From the NCBI GenBank assembly GCA_900291925.1, contig UWYS01000018.1, positions 1-64,000 on the forward strand: a DNA stretch of 64,000 nucleotides, written 5' to 3'. The DNA is from Thecaphora thlaspeos. Taxonomy: Eukaryota > Basidiomycota > Ustilaginomycetes > Urocystidales > Glomosporiaceae. The notes below the pieces were generated by a model. That model was not told the origin of the DNA, did no database searches, and was given only the letters and a program-made list of their open reading frames with translations. A program made the position numbers and the translations under genes. The stretch's first letter is position 1, and the number at the start of each line of letters is the position of its first letter. Below are positions 1 to 10,504 of the stretch, in pieces.

Positions 1-236
1 CCTAACCCTAACCTAACCCTAACCCTAACCCTAACCCTAACCCTAACCCTAACCCTAACCCTAACCCTAACCCTAACCCTAACCCTAACCCTAACCCTAA
101 CCCTAACCCTAACCCTAACCCCCTAACCCTAACCCTAACCCTAACCCTAACCCTAACCCTAACCTAACCCTAACCCTAACCCTAACCCTAACCCTAACCC
201 TAACCCTAACCCTAACCCCTAACCCTAACCCCTAAC
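1..236. repeat. Telomere repeat tract (CCCTAA)n
   Basis: The window opens with an uninterrupted run of CCCTAA hexamers, with a few variants (CCTAACC or an extra C near 121, 165, 220 and 231). This is the C-rich strand of a TTAGGG telomere read from the chromosome end inward. The tract ends at about 236 and passes directly into unique sequence. No subtelomeric helicase (RecQ/TLO type) or telomere-associated repeat follows it. Confidence 0.98.
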
Positions 237-565
237 GGCCTTCCTTTGTCAAACCCATCCAGTGCGGGTATCCCAATAGCTTAGCTGGCCGAGCCTGGGG
301 GAACACACTTGGCCGTTGTAGCGGTTTTGAACGTACTATTGAGCTCTGACAGGTTAAAAGACAATGTAGTGCGGTGCACAAGAAGTTATGCCACCTCTCA
401 AGAGGATCGATGCAACGACATCACAATTACAGAGTGGATAGTGTCATATCGAAAGCGGTGGTCCTGAGACATCTTGACAACAAATTGCAACGAACCGGAG
501 AAGCCGCAGCAGCAAGGTGACAACAATCCAAGCCAAATTGATCGAGGGGCGTACCCTCCATCCAC
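237..565. other. Short subtelomeric spacer
   Basis: About 330 bases of moderately GC-rich unique sequence separate the telomere from the stop codon of the first gene. I see no repeat, tRNA or ORF of interest. It must hold the 3' untranslated region and terminator of the DOCK gene. Confidence 0.6.
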
Positions 566-3500
566 TCACTCGCTCTGCTGCGACGGCTTCCTCCGTACGC
601 TCATCAGCTTGCTCAACCGGTTGCCGCCGCCGCCGCCGCCGCCGCCAGACTTGGAAAAGAGACTGTTGGAGGACCCGTCGTTGGCCTGTTGCGTTGCCGC
701 AACGCCGATCGGGTATCGCTGCGGCACGGGCCCGCTGCCGTCACTGTTGTTGTGGTTATGGTGATTCCCGCCGCTGCTTCCGCCGCCAATCAGCATGCTC
801 CCAACACGATATCCGCTGCCGTCGGCCCGCGCCGTCGAGTCGCTCGGTGCCATGCTCGGTCGCGGCATGCCGCCAATCCCAGGCGCTTCGTAGAACGGCA
901 CCGCAGACCGACCAGGCGACGATGGCGAAGTTTGCCCGCCGCCTCCGCTTCCGCCGGTGATTGTCCCTGCGAGCGAGGCAGCATTGCCGCCACCGCCGGA
1001 TCTCGCGAGGACCATGGCGCTGCCGCCCTGCTTGGTGAGATACGAGATGTGTCGCTGCAACGGCGATGGCGGGACGTGGTGGCCTCCGCCGCCGTACTGG
1101 GCCTCGTGCGCCGCTTGCTGGGCGCGGCTGTTACGGTCGAGCGAGTAGCCGTGGCTGCCATCGTCGTGCGTGAGGCTGCTACGGTGATTGTTGATGGCAC
1201 CAAACGCAAAGCTGCGCGACGCGAAGCGCTCCGGCTTGCCGCCAGCACCATTGCCGCCATCGAGGCTGTCGTCGCGCGACCCGATCGAGACGCTGCTGGC
1301 GGGCGCGGCGTCACTGCCGAGCTTCGAGATGTCGAGCTCGAGGCGTTCCGTCTCGTCGGCGAAGCCCTGCGCAAAGAAGCGCTGCAGCGTGTCGTGGAAC
1401 GGCCGCATCTCGGGCGGGCAGAGCTGGGCGTGGAGGCGGATGCAGCGGAAGATGACAAGCGCCTGGGCGTCGATGGCGCGGCGCAGCTGACCCAGCAGCT
1501 CGGCCTTGTCCGGATTGGCCTCGGCGTACGCCGGGCTGCAGAAAGCACGCCGGTACATGGGGATCCCGCCGTTGATGGGCGCGTCGACGGCACCGTTGAG
1601 CGCCATCGAGAGGCGGTTGGTGTTGACGCTGCGGCCCGCCACTTTGCCTAGCGCCCCGTACTTCTTCTCAAGCGTTTCGAGCTCTTCGGTCTTGGCCTGG
1701 ACGTCGTTGAGCGCGTTTTCCAGCGGGCTGATCTCGGCCACATAGACCTCGGCCACCTCGCTCCGGCGCAGCACCGTCGGGAAGGCGTCCTCGCAGCGGA
1801 GGTAGGTCTTCTTGACCCACACGTCCTGGAACTCGACCGACGGCGCGGCGGCAGCCGCGTTGGCCGGCGTCGGGAGGGGCCGGGTGAAGGAGAACAGGTC
1901 GGTCGTGTTGTGCTCGTGGTAGGCGCGGACGATGGGGGGCACTTCTGGGTTGGTGAAGAAGTCCTTCGTGCGGTCCGGCTCCGGCTGCAGTGCCGTGATC
2001 TGGAGGAACTGCGCCTCGACATGGCGGACCTCGTCGCCGGGCGTGCCCGTGCTCTTGATCAGCGTCGCCTTGGGGTGCTTGGCGTGGAGGCGATCGCAGA
2101 AGGCGGCGAGCTTCTCCCAGTCGAGGCCGCGGTAGACAAACATCTTGTTCTGCAGCGCCGCCGGCCAGCCGAGGCCGTAGTAGGCGACACGGAAGTACGA
2201 AGGGAAGGTGCGCTCGACCGAAGCGATGCGCTGGTAGAGAACGGCCTGGTGCTGGAGCACTTCGGCGAGCCGGGCGTAGTTGACGCTACGGCACTCGTAC
2301 TGCTGCGCTAGCTCGCGGCAGATGTCAATCGCAATCTCCCACGCTTCGCCCTTGCTGAGGTACTCGAGGATCAACATGTAGAGCGTCTCCTTGCGCGCAA
2401 AGTGCGACTGCTTGGGTAGGTCGAGCTCGGGGATCGGCTCGACGAAGCTGTTCATGTCCCAGGTGTGGAGGTCGGCGTGGAGCTTGAGCGTCAGTGCCGC
2501 CTCGACGTAGTTGAGGTTCTCGAGGTGAAGGTTGGCCAGGCGGAGCACGTGGGTCGAGAAGGCGGCGACGCGGTTGGCCTGGCGCAGGAATCCGAGCAGC
2601 TTGAGCGTCCCGGCGATCCGGTCGTCCTCGAAGCCTTCCTCGAGCGGCATGCTGCGCACGCTCAAAAGCAGGTCGAGGAAGCGATTGACCGAGATGAGGC
2701 AGGCATGCACCTGCTCACGCAGCCGCGCATCGACGTGCGGGCTGTCAAAGAGCGAGCGCAGCTGGCCGATGAAGAAGGCGCGCGAGATCTCGTCGCCCTT
2801 TGTGTCGGTCATGAAGAGGATGTCGAGCTTGTCGATGATCTCGGCCTCGATCACGGTAAAGTCGCCGTTGAGGTGCCACTCGGACGTGATCATTGTCGCG
2901 AGCACGCGGACCGCGCACGTCCGCAGCTCGTCGTGGTGCGACAGGCACAGCTCGAGCACCGGCTCGACGAGCGACGGGACAAACTGAACCTGGAAGCCGC
3001 CCGTGTTCATCTGGTCGACGTCCGTGCGTTGCTCTCCCTCGCCATGGCTGTCGCCGTCGCCCTGGCCGTTTCCGCTGTCACTGTCCGCGTTGCTGCGGTA
3101 ACCCGTCTGCTGCTGATGCTTTCCGTCCTCGCCACTTGCCGTCGACAGCTTCTCCGGCCACCCAATCGACGTCCACAGCTTGGCAAAGATCTGAGCGCCC
3201 TCGCCGCGGATATCGCCGGCGAGCCGCCAGACGGCCCTGCGCCGCTGCGGCTTGAACTGCTCGATGACCAGCTGCTCGCTCGAAAGAAGCGTCAGCAGCA
3301 TCCCGAGGCCGGCGCGCCAGAGATCGGTGTCGAAGCTATGGCTCTGATCGGCCGGCGGAATAAAATCGCGCACCAGCATCGCCGCAAGCGGGTCGGCCAT
3401 CTTGAGCACCATCTGGTGCGCGAGGATGTTGATGTTGAGCCACGTCGACGGGAAGGCCGCGTTGAGCAGGATTGACGAAGCCACCTCGAAAAAGTTGCCC

Positions 3501-6500
3501 AGGAACTTGCCACACAGCTCGTGGCCGCCGAGGTCACGCTCCTCGTCGAGGAAGCTGGCCAGGTGCTTGCGCGGGCTGAGCATAATCTGCGCTATTAGCA
3601 CCGAGGCGATCTCGCCGAGGCCGCAGTTGAGAAAGTCACCCGCACCGCCGCCGCCGATGCCGCCGACCCTGCCATCCCTACGCCGGTGCCGGCGCGAAGA
3701 GGGTCCCGTCGTCGCGGCCGGGTTGCCCTGCGGCCGCTTGGCGATCAGCGGGAAAGGATAGCTCGAGGGGAAAATGACTGGGACCGACGAGGCGGTCGTC
3801 GAGGGTGCGCGGTGCCGCTGCAGCGTCTTGATCATCGCGCGGCCGCCAAACTCCTTGTACGTCTCAAGCAGCTTAGGCATCGTGCCGAGGACGTAGTCAA
3901 CGTTGTCCTGCTCCTGGCGCAGCTCAGCGTCGATTGCGGCCGAGGGTGGACGCCGCTGCGACGTGGCCAGGCTCGTCTGGAGGCGGTCAAGGATAACGGC
4001 GAGGATTGTGACGCTGAGCCGTGCCGCCTCGAACCAGGCGACGCGCGCCGTATCTCGGGCCGCCTCAAGCTCGTGTGACCCGACATGCGAGGCCTCGTCG
4101 TACCGGCCGAGGTGCGGGCGGATCCAGCGGACAATGCTGGGAATCAGCTGCGAGCGGGCGCCGAGGCTCTCGAACAGCGGGCCCTGGGCAACCTGTAGGA
4201 TGTGGAGCAGCTTCCAGATGGCCATGCGGCCCTTCGTGATAAAGACGCTGTCGGCAAACGACATGGCAATGCGCACCAGCTCGTCGAGCATGAAGACCTT
4301 GGCGAGGTCCGGTAGAATGCCGGCAAAGTGCTGAAGCGCCAGCGTCTGGGTCCCGATAATTGAGCTCGGCTTGGTAGTGTTCATGAGGCTGTTAATGCTG
4401 CGCAGCAGCGCGTCGAGCTCGCGCTTAAAGCCGGCCTCGAGGTGGTCAAGGACGGCGCCGCCGCCAACGTCGCGTTCGCCGCGCTGATTCTGCCGGCTCT
4501 GGATTACGAAGCGGAACAGGTAGGGCCACACCTTGATGGCGGCGCGCAGGTCCTTGGACGTTTCCATCCGGCCGGGCTCGGCCAGCAGCTTGGCCATCGA
4601 CGCTATCAGCCGGTTGTGGGCCGTGGTGAAGCGGAAGTGGCGCTCGATATAGACGTCGAGCGTCGCACGGAAGTTGGTGAACTGTGAAGCAAGGTGGTTC
4701 GGTCGTGGGATCAAAAGAAGACAGCGAGACAAAGAAAAGGCCGGCGTCAGCTACCATCACGTTGCGCACGCTGGCTTCCCTCTGGCGCCCAGAGCGCAGC
4801 CGGGAGCGCCCAGAGGTAGGTACTCACCCTCCGGTCCTGGACGATGCCGAGCACGGTGACGAGGCCGTTGAAGACGAGGTCGTCGAGCTCGCCGTGGGCG
4901 TTGCGGGCCGAGGCGGCGATCCCAAAGAGAGCATCAAAGATGTCGCGGAGGAACTTGACAATCTCGACCTCGCCGACGAACGTGAACTTGGTTAACACGC
5001 TGCGCAGCTCCTCGAAGTCGGCCGACTGGGCGCGCTCCTCCCAGTTGAGCAGCTCGAGGAGCACGTCGTTCTGTGTGTATTGGGTCGAGACGAGGAAGGT
5101 GCGCAGCGTGACGATATCGCGCAACGGCTGGACGGTCGCGGCCAGGTTAGCTGGCACGGCATCAGTTGGCGAGCGACCCGCGGGCACGACGGGCGGTAGG
5201 TTGAAGTAAAGGTCCGGCCCGATCTGTGACGGCGGACGGCTGACGCACCATAGGAAAAGGGTGTGGCTGCCGTCTGGGATAAAGGCGCGGTTCGACTCGA
5301 ACAGGGGGAGGTAGGCATGGGCGAACGGCCGCGACCCCAGATCTGACGAAGACGATGACGAAGAGGCCCCGCCTCCTCCGCCGCCGCCGCCGCTCGAGGA
5401 CGACCCTCGCTCCTCCTTGGTGCTGCGGTTTCGGAACGAGAAAAACATGTGACACTCCTCCATGATGTCGTGCGGGAGCTGGAGCTTGAGGAGCTCGCCC
5501 CACGTCGGCGCGTTCTGATGGTAGAAGACGATGCTGTCGAACTGCGTCACGGGGGGTTCTCCGGCGCCGCGCGAGATGACGTGCTCGACCACCCTGCCGT
5601 CGCGGGTGCGAACCTCGGCCGAGACCTGGATGTTCTTGAGCGCGCTGCCGGACATCTTGCCGCCGGTCGGGAAGAACTCGCCGCTCCACAGCTTGATATA
5701 GGCCTCGTTGCGACGATCGCCGGGGAAGACGACGTCCGGAAAGCCAAGTCGCGCCGTCAGCGGAACGTCGGCCAGCAGCGATGGGTTCTCGCGGATTAGC
5801 GCCGTCGCCCCGCCGTGGAAGACCTTTGCGTTGACCGCCAGCACGTCGGCGCGCGGCGACTTTTCGAACTCCTTGATCCGCGACGCGATGATGTCCTGGT
5901 GGAGTGTGCTGAAGGCGGCCTCGTTGACGGGGACAAAGATCGGCATGATGTGCTCGCGCATCGTCGACGACGAGGCGACGTCTGGCGAGAAGCGGTGGTG
6001 CTGACCGAGCTCGAGCACCGCGCAGCCAAACGGCCGCCGGAACGTCCGCTCCGACGTCATCCGGCTCCGACGGAAGGCCGGCCCGTTGTCGCCGTGCTCG
6101 CCGGCCCTAGCGGCGGCCGCTCCCGCTCCCGCTCCAGCGGCGCTCCGTCCGTCGTTTCCAGTAGCACCAGCAGCGGCGGCGGCGCCAGCCGGATAGGAGG
6201 CGTCGCCCCCTCCGGCGGCCGTCCCGAGCCGCATCGCGCCGTTGCGAATGATGCGGCAGACGATGTTGAGGTCCTGCATGTCGGCCGCGCTGAGGTCGGT
6301 AAAGAGGGTGCGCATCCGCCCCAGCCTTCCCTCGGACTCTCGCGTCGGCGCGCCGTTGTGGTTGAGGACGACGCAGAACTCCTCGGTCAGGAAGCGCGAC
6401 TCGGCGCGGTTGTAGAGCGAAAAGTAGAGCTCGGCCGTCTCGCCGGGGCCGCACAGACTCGCCACGAGCGCCTTGAGGTCGAGCAGCACGTGGAAGTACT

Positions 6501-7860
6501 TGACGCCGCCGCTGCCGCCGTTGCCGCGATTGTTGGAGGACGCATTTGGCCCCGCTGCCCTTCCGCCGGCGCTGCCGACCAGCTCGCCCGCTCCTGCTCC
6601 GCCGCCGCCGATGGCCGCTGCCGCCGAGATCGAATGGGCGCGCGTGAGAGACATCGACGTCTTACGCGAGTAGGTCGACGCGAGGATCCCCGAGGCCGTC
6701 GTCGAAGGCAACGTCGTTCCGAACGCGTTCGACGCCGCCGCCGCCGCCGCAAACTCCATCGCCCCAACGCCGCCGATGCCGCCGGCTTCGTCATCCTGAT
6801 CGACGTAGGCCGAAGCCGCCTGCAGCGCAAAGAGGCGGATCCCACTGACCCAGCTGTCTGGGTGACGGTGGTGGCCGCCTTTGCTGGCACTCGATGAAAA
6901 GTCGACTTCGACCAAACCCCCGCGGCCCGGGTGGCGAACGATGACGTCGAGGCCCTGAGCCACGTTGCCCTTGACGAGCCTTGCGACGCACTCGCGCCTC
7001 AGCCGCCCCACTTCTTCGGCGCTGAGCGTCTGGGCGAGCAGCTGGCGGCGGGCCATGTGGAGCACCTCGATGTGCTCCTTGACCGCGAGAAAGAGGGCGT
7101 AGTCGCGGCGGCCGAGGTAGGTGTACATCAGCGTCGCCCACTCGCGCAGCGCGCAAGCGATCTCGTCAACGAGCGGCTCGGCCGCACCGGCGGCTGTCTC
7201 GTCGCCGCACTTGAGGCTCGGTAGCGGCGGCGGCGGCTGTTCGACCAGCTGGCCGTTGAGCCCCACCTCGGGCCCGCGAGGATCGCCGCTGTTGCCGTGC
7301 GGGCTAGGCGGCAGGCTGGCTGTCTCGTCGACCTCCGGAAGCGTCTCCATGTGGGGCTTGGCGTTCTGGCGCGGCAGCGGGGCCGTCGCGGCGATGATGC
7401 CGAGCTCCTGTGCCTTGGCATAGATCGAGGCAAGTCTGAGCTCGGCGTCGTCGAGCTGCTCGCGGATGTGGACGTAGCTGGCGGGGAAGATTGCGACGTA
7501 GACCTGAGGCTCTTCGGCGACCGCCGCAGCGCCGCCCGCCGATGCCAGGCCGACGCCGGGGAGCGTTGAGTAGTCACTGAGGCTATTGGCGCTGGTGGCA
7601 GCGGCGGCGGTGCGCTGCGTCGAGACGACGTAGCCGCGGTACCAGCTCACGTTGGCGTGGCCCAGCTGCTCGAAGACGTACACTTCATCGCCCACCTCGA
7701 GCGCAATCAGGTCGTTCTGCAACGCCTCGAGCTGGGCCGGGTCGATGTGGTCGAGCTGCGCCGAGCCTGGATCCAGCGCATCGACCTCCGGGACGAAGGG
7801 GTGGATCGAGAAGCCATAGAAGATCTTGGGGAGCGGCTCCCACCGCTTATAGAGCGCCAT
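566..7860 (-). CDS. DCK1: DOCK-family guanine nucleotide exchange factor (Dck1-like)
   Basis: Two exons: 7860-4828 and 4681-566, joined in phase 0 across a 146-nt intron (4682-4827, GTGAGT...CAG). They encode about 2,382 aa. An N-terminal SH3-like region (residues ~20-100, ending in a WYRGYVV motif) places it with the ELMO-binding DOCK group. A helical region follows, then a DHR-1/C2 domain (~700-900, containing GFPDVVFPGD), a long armadillo-like middle, and the catalytic DHR-2 domain (~1,690-2,130, with LKLHADLHTWD and the ETLYMLILEYL helices). The tail is low complexity (Gly, Ser, His, Asn) and ends in a basic KLMSVRRK patch. Family knowledge: DOCK proteins with ELMO/Lmo1 load GTP onto Rac or Cdc42-type GTPases at the membrane and steer actin and polarity. 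The start is the only ATG before the conserved KIFYGFSIHPF segment. The stop codon lies only ~330 bp from the telomere. Confidence 0.93.
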
Positions 7861-10015
7861 GGTGGCGTCAGCAGCGGCGGCGGCAAGAACGGCAGCGGTC
7901 AAAAGCAGAGGTCGCTACCCGGAAGGGAAGAGCGCTCGTCTGCTGCTGCTGATGGATGTGTGGGTGGTTGATGTAAAGGGAGCACCGCTAGATGGGTGAG
8001 GACGGCGCGGGGAAGGGGATGAGCGAGCTAGGAGGCTAGCTAAGCCCTCTGAAGCAGGCGTCGGAGGCAGGACAGGCGCTTTGGCCCGCGGAGAGCTGAG
8101 CCGTACGGCGGCTTGAAGCCGAACGGCGATCTGGGACGGTCGGGAGGATCCGACGCAGGTAGGGGCGTGGTCGGCCAGTGGGGTCGTTCCGGTTGCGTAT
8201 AGGTTCGGGCGTAGTCGGTGCAGCAAGCGGGTGGCAAAGCTGACGGCGAGGTATCGATCGGGGCAAGGTATCTAGAAGCCGGATTCGGTGTGGCTCTAGG
8301 TAGTGCCGAGTAGTACGAAGAACTCTAGGGGAGCCTGCGCAGGTCTGGGACGAGCAAAGGAGGAGGCCGGGCGGAAGGGAGGCGCCTGAACCAGCGGGCA
8401 GCGGCCGCGAAGACGGCTCGTCCGATGAGCAGGGCGGGAGCAGGGCAACCTGGCTGCTGGACGGAACGAGACCGGCGCTGAGACCTCTAGCTTTCGGAAC
8501 GGAGTCCGAGGCTCGTGATAGGGTCGGATCGGGTCGGGTTGATGGCGGCGGCGGAGATGTAGGAAGGTGCGATAGGCGGCAACGCAGCGAGAGGGGTGGA
8601 GGGAGGTGATGTAGCAGGAAGAAGAAGAGGGGCAGGGCAGGGCAGGGCAGGGCAGGGTAGGAGCAAGAACAGGAGGGGAGGGGAGGAGGCAGGCGGTGGC
8701 AGTCACGGGTTGCGGACAGGAAGGGACGACGACTCAAGACTCCTCTCCTTCCTAACAGCCGTCCCCTCTGGCTGCCCCACCCGCACCAGCCTCCTGCCTC
8801 CTGCCTCCTGCCCTTTCAGCCCATGTTTCCCCACGCCGTCCGTGCGCTGCGCTACTGTATTGTAGTCCGGCGCGCCGCCTTTCTCCCCTTCTGCCGGCGT
8901 CACTCGACCGTGGGCCGCTTCGCTGTCCAGATGAGAGTCGTCGCCACCTCACCGCCAGAGTTCCGGGGGCCGCATTCACTGTCATCTGGCCGGGGAGACC
9001 CGCTGTCGCCGCACCCTGCCAGCATCCGGTGGCCGTTGAGCAGCGCGCTCGCCGCCTGTCGGGATGCTTGCATCTGGCTGCGCTCTATCTGTATCGCGTT
9101 TGCCTTTCCATTGGTGCATCTTCCACCTCCATGGGGCAAGGTGCCGTGGTACAGACGTCAGCGCCAAGGCATGCAACACAGCCAACACCAACAACCGCAA
9201 GCGCCACCGCCTTCATCCCCACCTCACCGCAGCTGCCTGTCCGCTCCTATGCGCGACCGTCTTCGACTCCCGCCTGGGCCAAAAAAAGAAAAATAGCGGT
9301 CGAAGCCCTTGGCTGTATATGTGTTACCTTTTCGACCCTTTCTGGTGACACCCAGAGTATGTCGTCAAGTACAAGGGAGATGAGGCAGGCGGGAAGGAAG
9401 CGTACAACAAGGCTGGGGCTTGCGCAGGCAGAGACCTCAGGCACGGGGGTGGTACCCACAGCGTTGTCCCACGACGGAGCAGAAGCAGTCAGCGAGCCCT
9501 CCTGCATCCTGGACCGCCTCTCCACAGTCTGCCTACGGTCCTTTGCCGGCCAAGCTGCGAGGAGGTTGGACGAAACGTTGCAACCAAGCAAGGTCTAGGG
9601 GCGGTCAGGGGACACCAGGCCCAGGATAGCTACCAAGCTCAGCCTTGGCGGTCCGCCGCCTTGCCTCTCCTCCTCCCCTCGCCTTCGTCGACCACCCAAG
9701 CTCTGTCTCCCAACAAGACCCACCTCGTCCGTCCTTCCCTTGGCGTTGGACTCAACTCTCAAGGGCAACGACGGCTGGCCATAACTAAAGGCCTGCGGGC
9801 CATTTCGTGGCCCTCCTGCTTCCTATCCTCCTCCCCTTCGCTCTTCCTCCCTCTCCGCCTCCTCGACCTTCCTGACGTTGCTCTCACCCCACCACCTGCT
9901 CGCTCGATCGCAGCAGCGCCCGTTCCACGACCCTACACCTGTCAGCCAACCTCCGCATCCCGCAACCCCATCACAAGGCCGAGCCGGCCGTCGCCTGGAC
10001 TCAAGACTCTCCGCG
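7861..10015. other. Intergenic region, divergent promoters of DCK1 and the 10.0-kb gene
   Basis: About 2.1 kb without a credible gene. ORFs on either strand are GC-driven and have low-complexity Pro/Ser/Arg composition. A pyrimidine-rich plus-strand stretch (9,655-9,960) looks like the promoter and leader of the gene starting at 10,016. A run of four GGGCA-type repeats occurs at about 8,631-8,657. Confidence 0.6.
8631..8657 (+). repeat. (GGGCA)n run, potential G-quadruplex
   Basis: GGGCAGGGCAGGGCAGGG is present on the plus strand upstream of the DOCK gene. Four G-triplets with two-base loops fit the standard G-quadruplex pattern. Folding and function are inference only. Confidence 0.5.
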
Positions 10016-10504
10016 ATGAAGAGCTTGTATCTCCCTTGGCTCGAGGCCTTGATTTTCGCTAGGCTGCCGACGAGCCCCCTGGCCATCCTCTTGGTGGGAG
10101 GAGTCGTCGCGACGGCTCTATGCTATCTCTTCTTCGATTCGCTCGTCTGGCAGCCGCTGCGCCGCCACGTCCGCGCCACGGTGGGCGAGTTCCCCCATCT
10201 CGACGTGCTCGGCAAGAAGCGAACCGGCCCCAAGATCAGGGGCACCTGTGTGACGACGACAGCAAACGCATGCTTACATGGTGATGCGGAGGGGTTGTAC
10301 AGGGAGGTGAGCGGGCGAGAGGGGTCGACGGAGTCGACGTGTACGGTCGAGCGGTATCATCGCCTTCGATCGACGCACCGTCGCAAAGGCGCCGGTGACG
10401 TGGTGGGACATTTAGTCGTTCGGCCGTCTGCGGAACCAGAGAACGTAGGGCGAATTCGTCTATCGGTCGATCGGCCGGCAAGAACGGTCACAGCGGAGGA
10501 GTGA
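10016..10504 (+). pseudogene. 5' fragment of a membrane-anchored FAD/NAD(P)-binding protein gene
   Basis: The ORF starts at ATG 10,016 after a C/T-rich leader. It encodes a hydrophobic segment (LAILLVGGVVATALCYLFF, residues ~22-40), then WQPLRRHV, GEFPHLDVLG and a basic KKRTGPKIRGT. From memory, basidiomycete membrane FAD oxidoreductases have this arrangement, with KxRGT followed by a GGSxAG dinucleotide-binding loop; this assignment is tentative. That loop never appears: after codon ~76 (about 10,245) the sequence turns to unrelated residues and stops at 10,504. The tail of the convergent ubiquitin protease gene (ending 10,412) already occupies this DNA. I read it as a 5' fragment whose catalytic part is missing, though a short genuine membrane protein cannot be excluded. 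Confidence 0.45.

Noticed and set aside
1910..3475. Long plus-strand frames antisense to the DOCK gene (and similar frames opposite PMT4, DOA4 and others)
   Set aside because: They mirror the codon structure of the real minus-strand exons and lack any domain of their own.
8036..8737. 233-codon open frame upstream of the DOCK gene
   Set aside because: Low-complexity Pro/Ser/Leu translation of a pyrimidine-rich promoter; no conserved motif.
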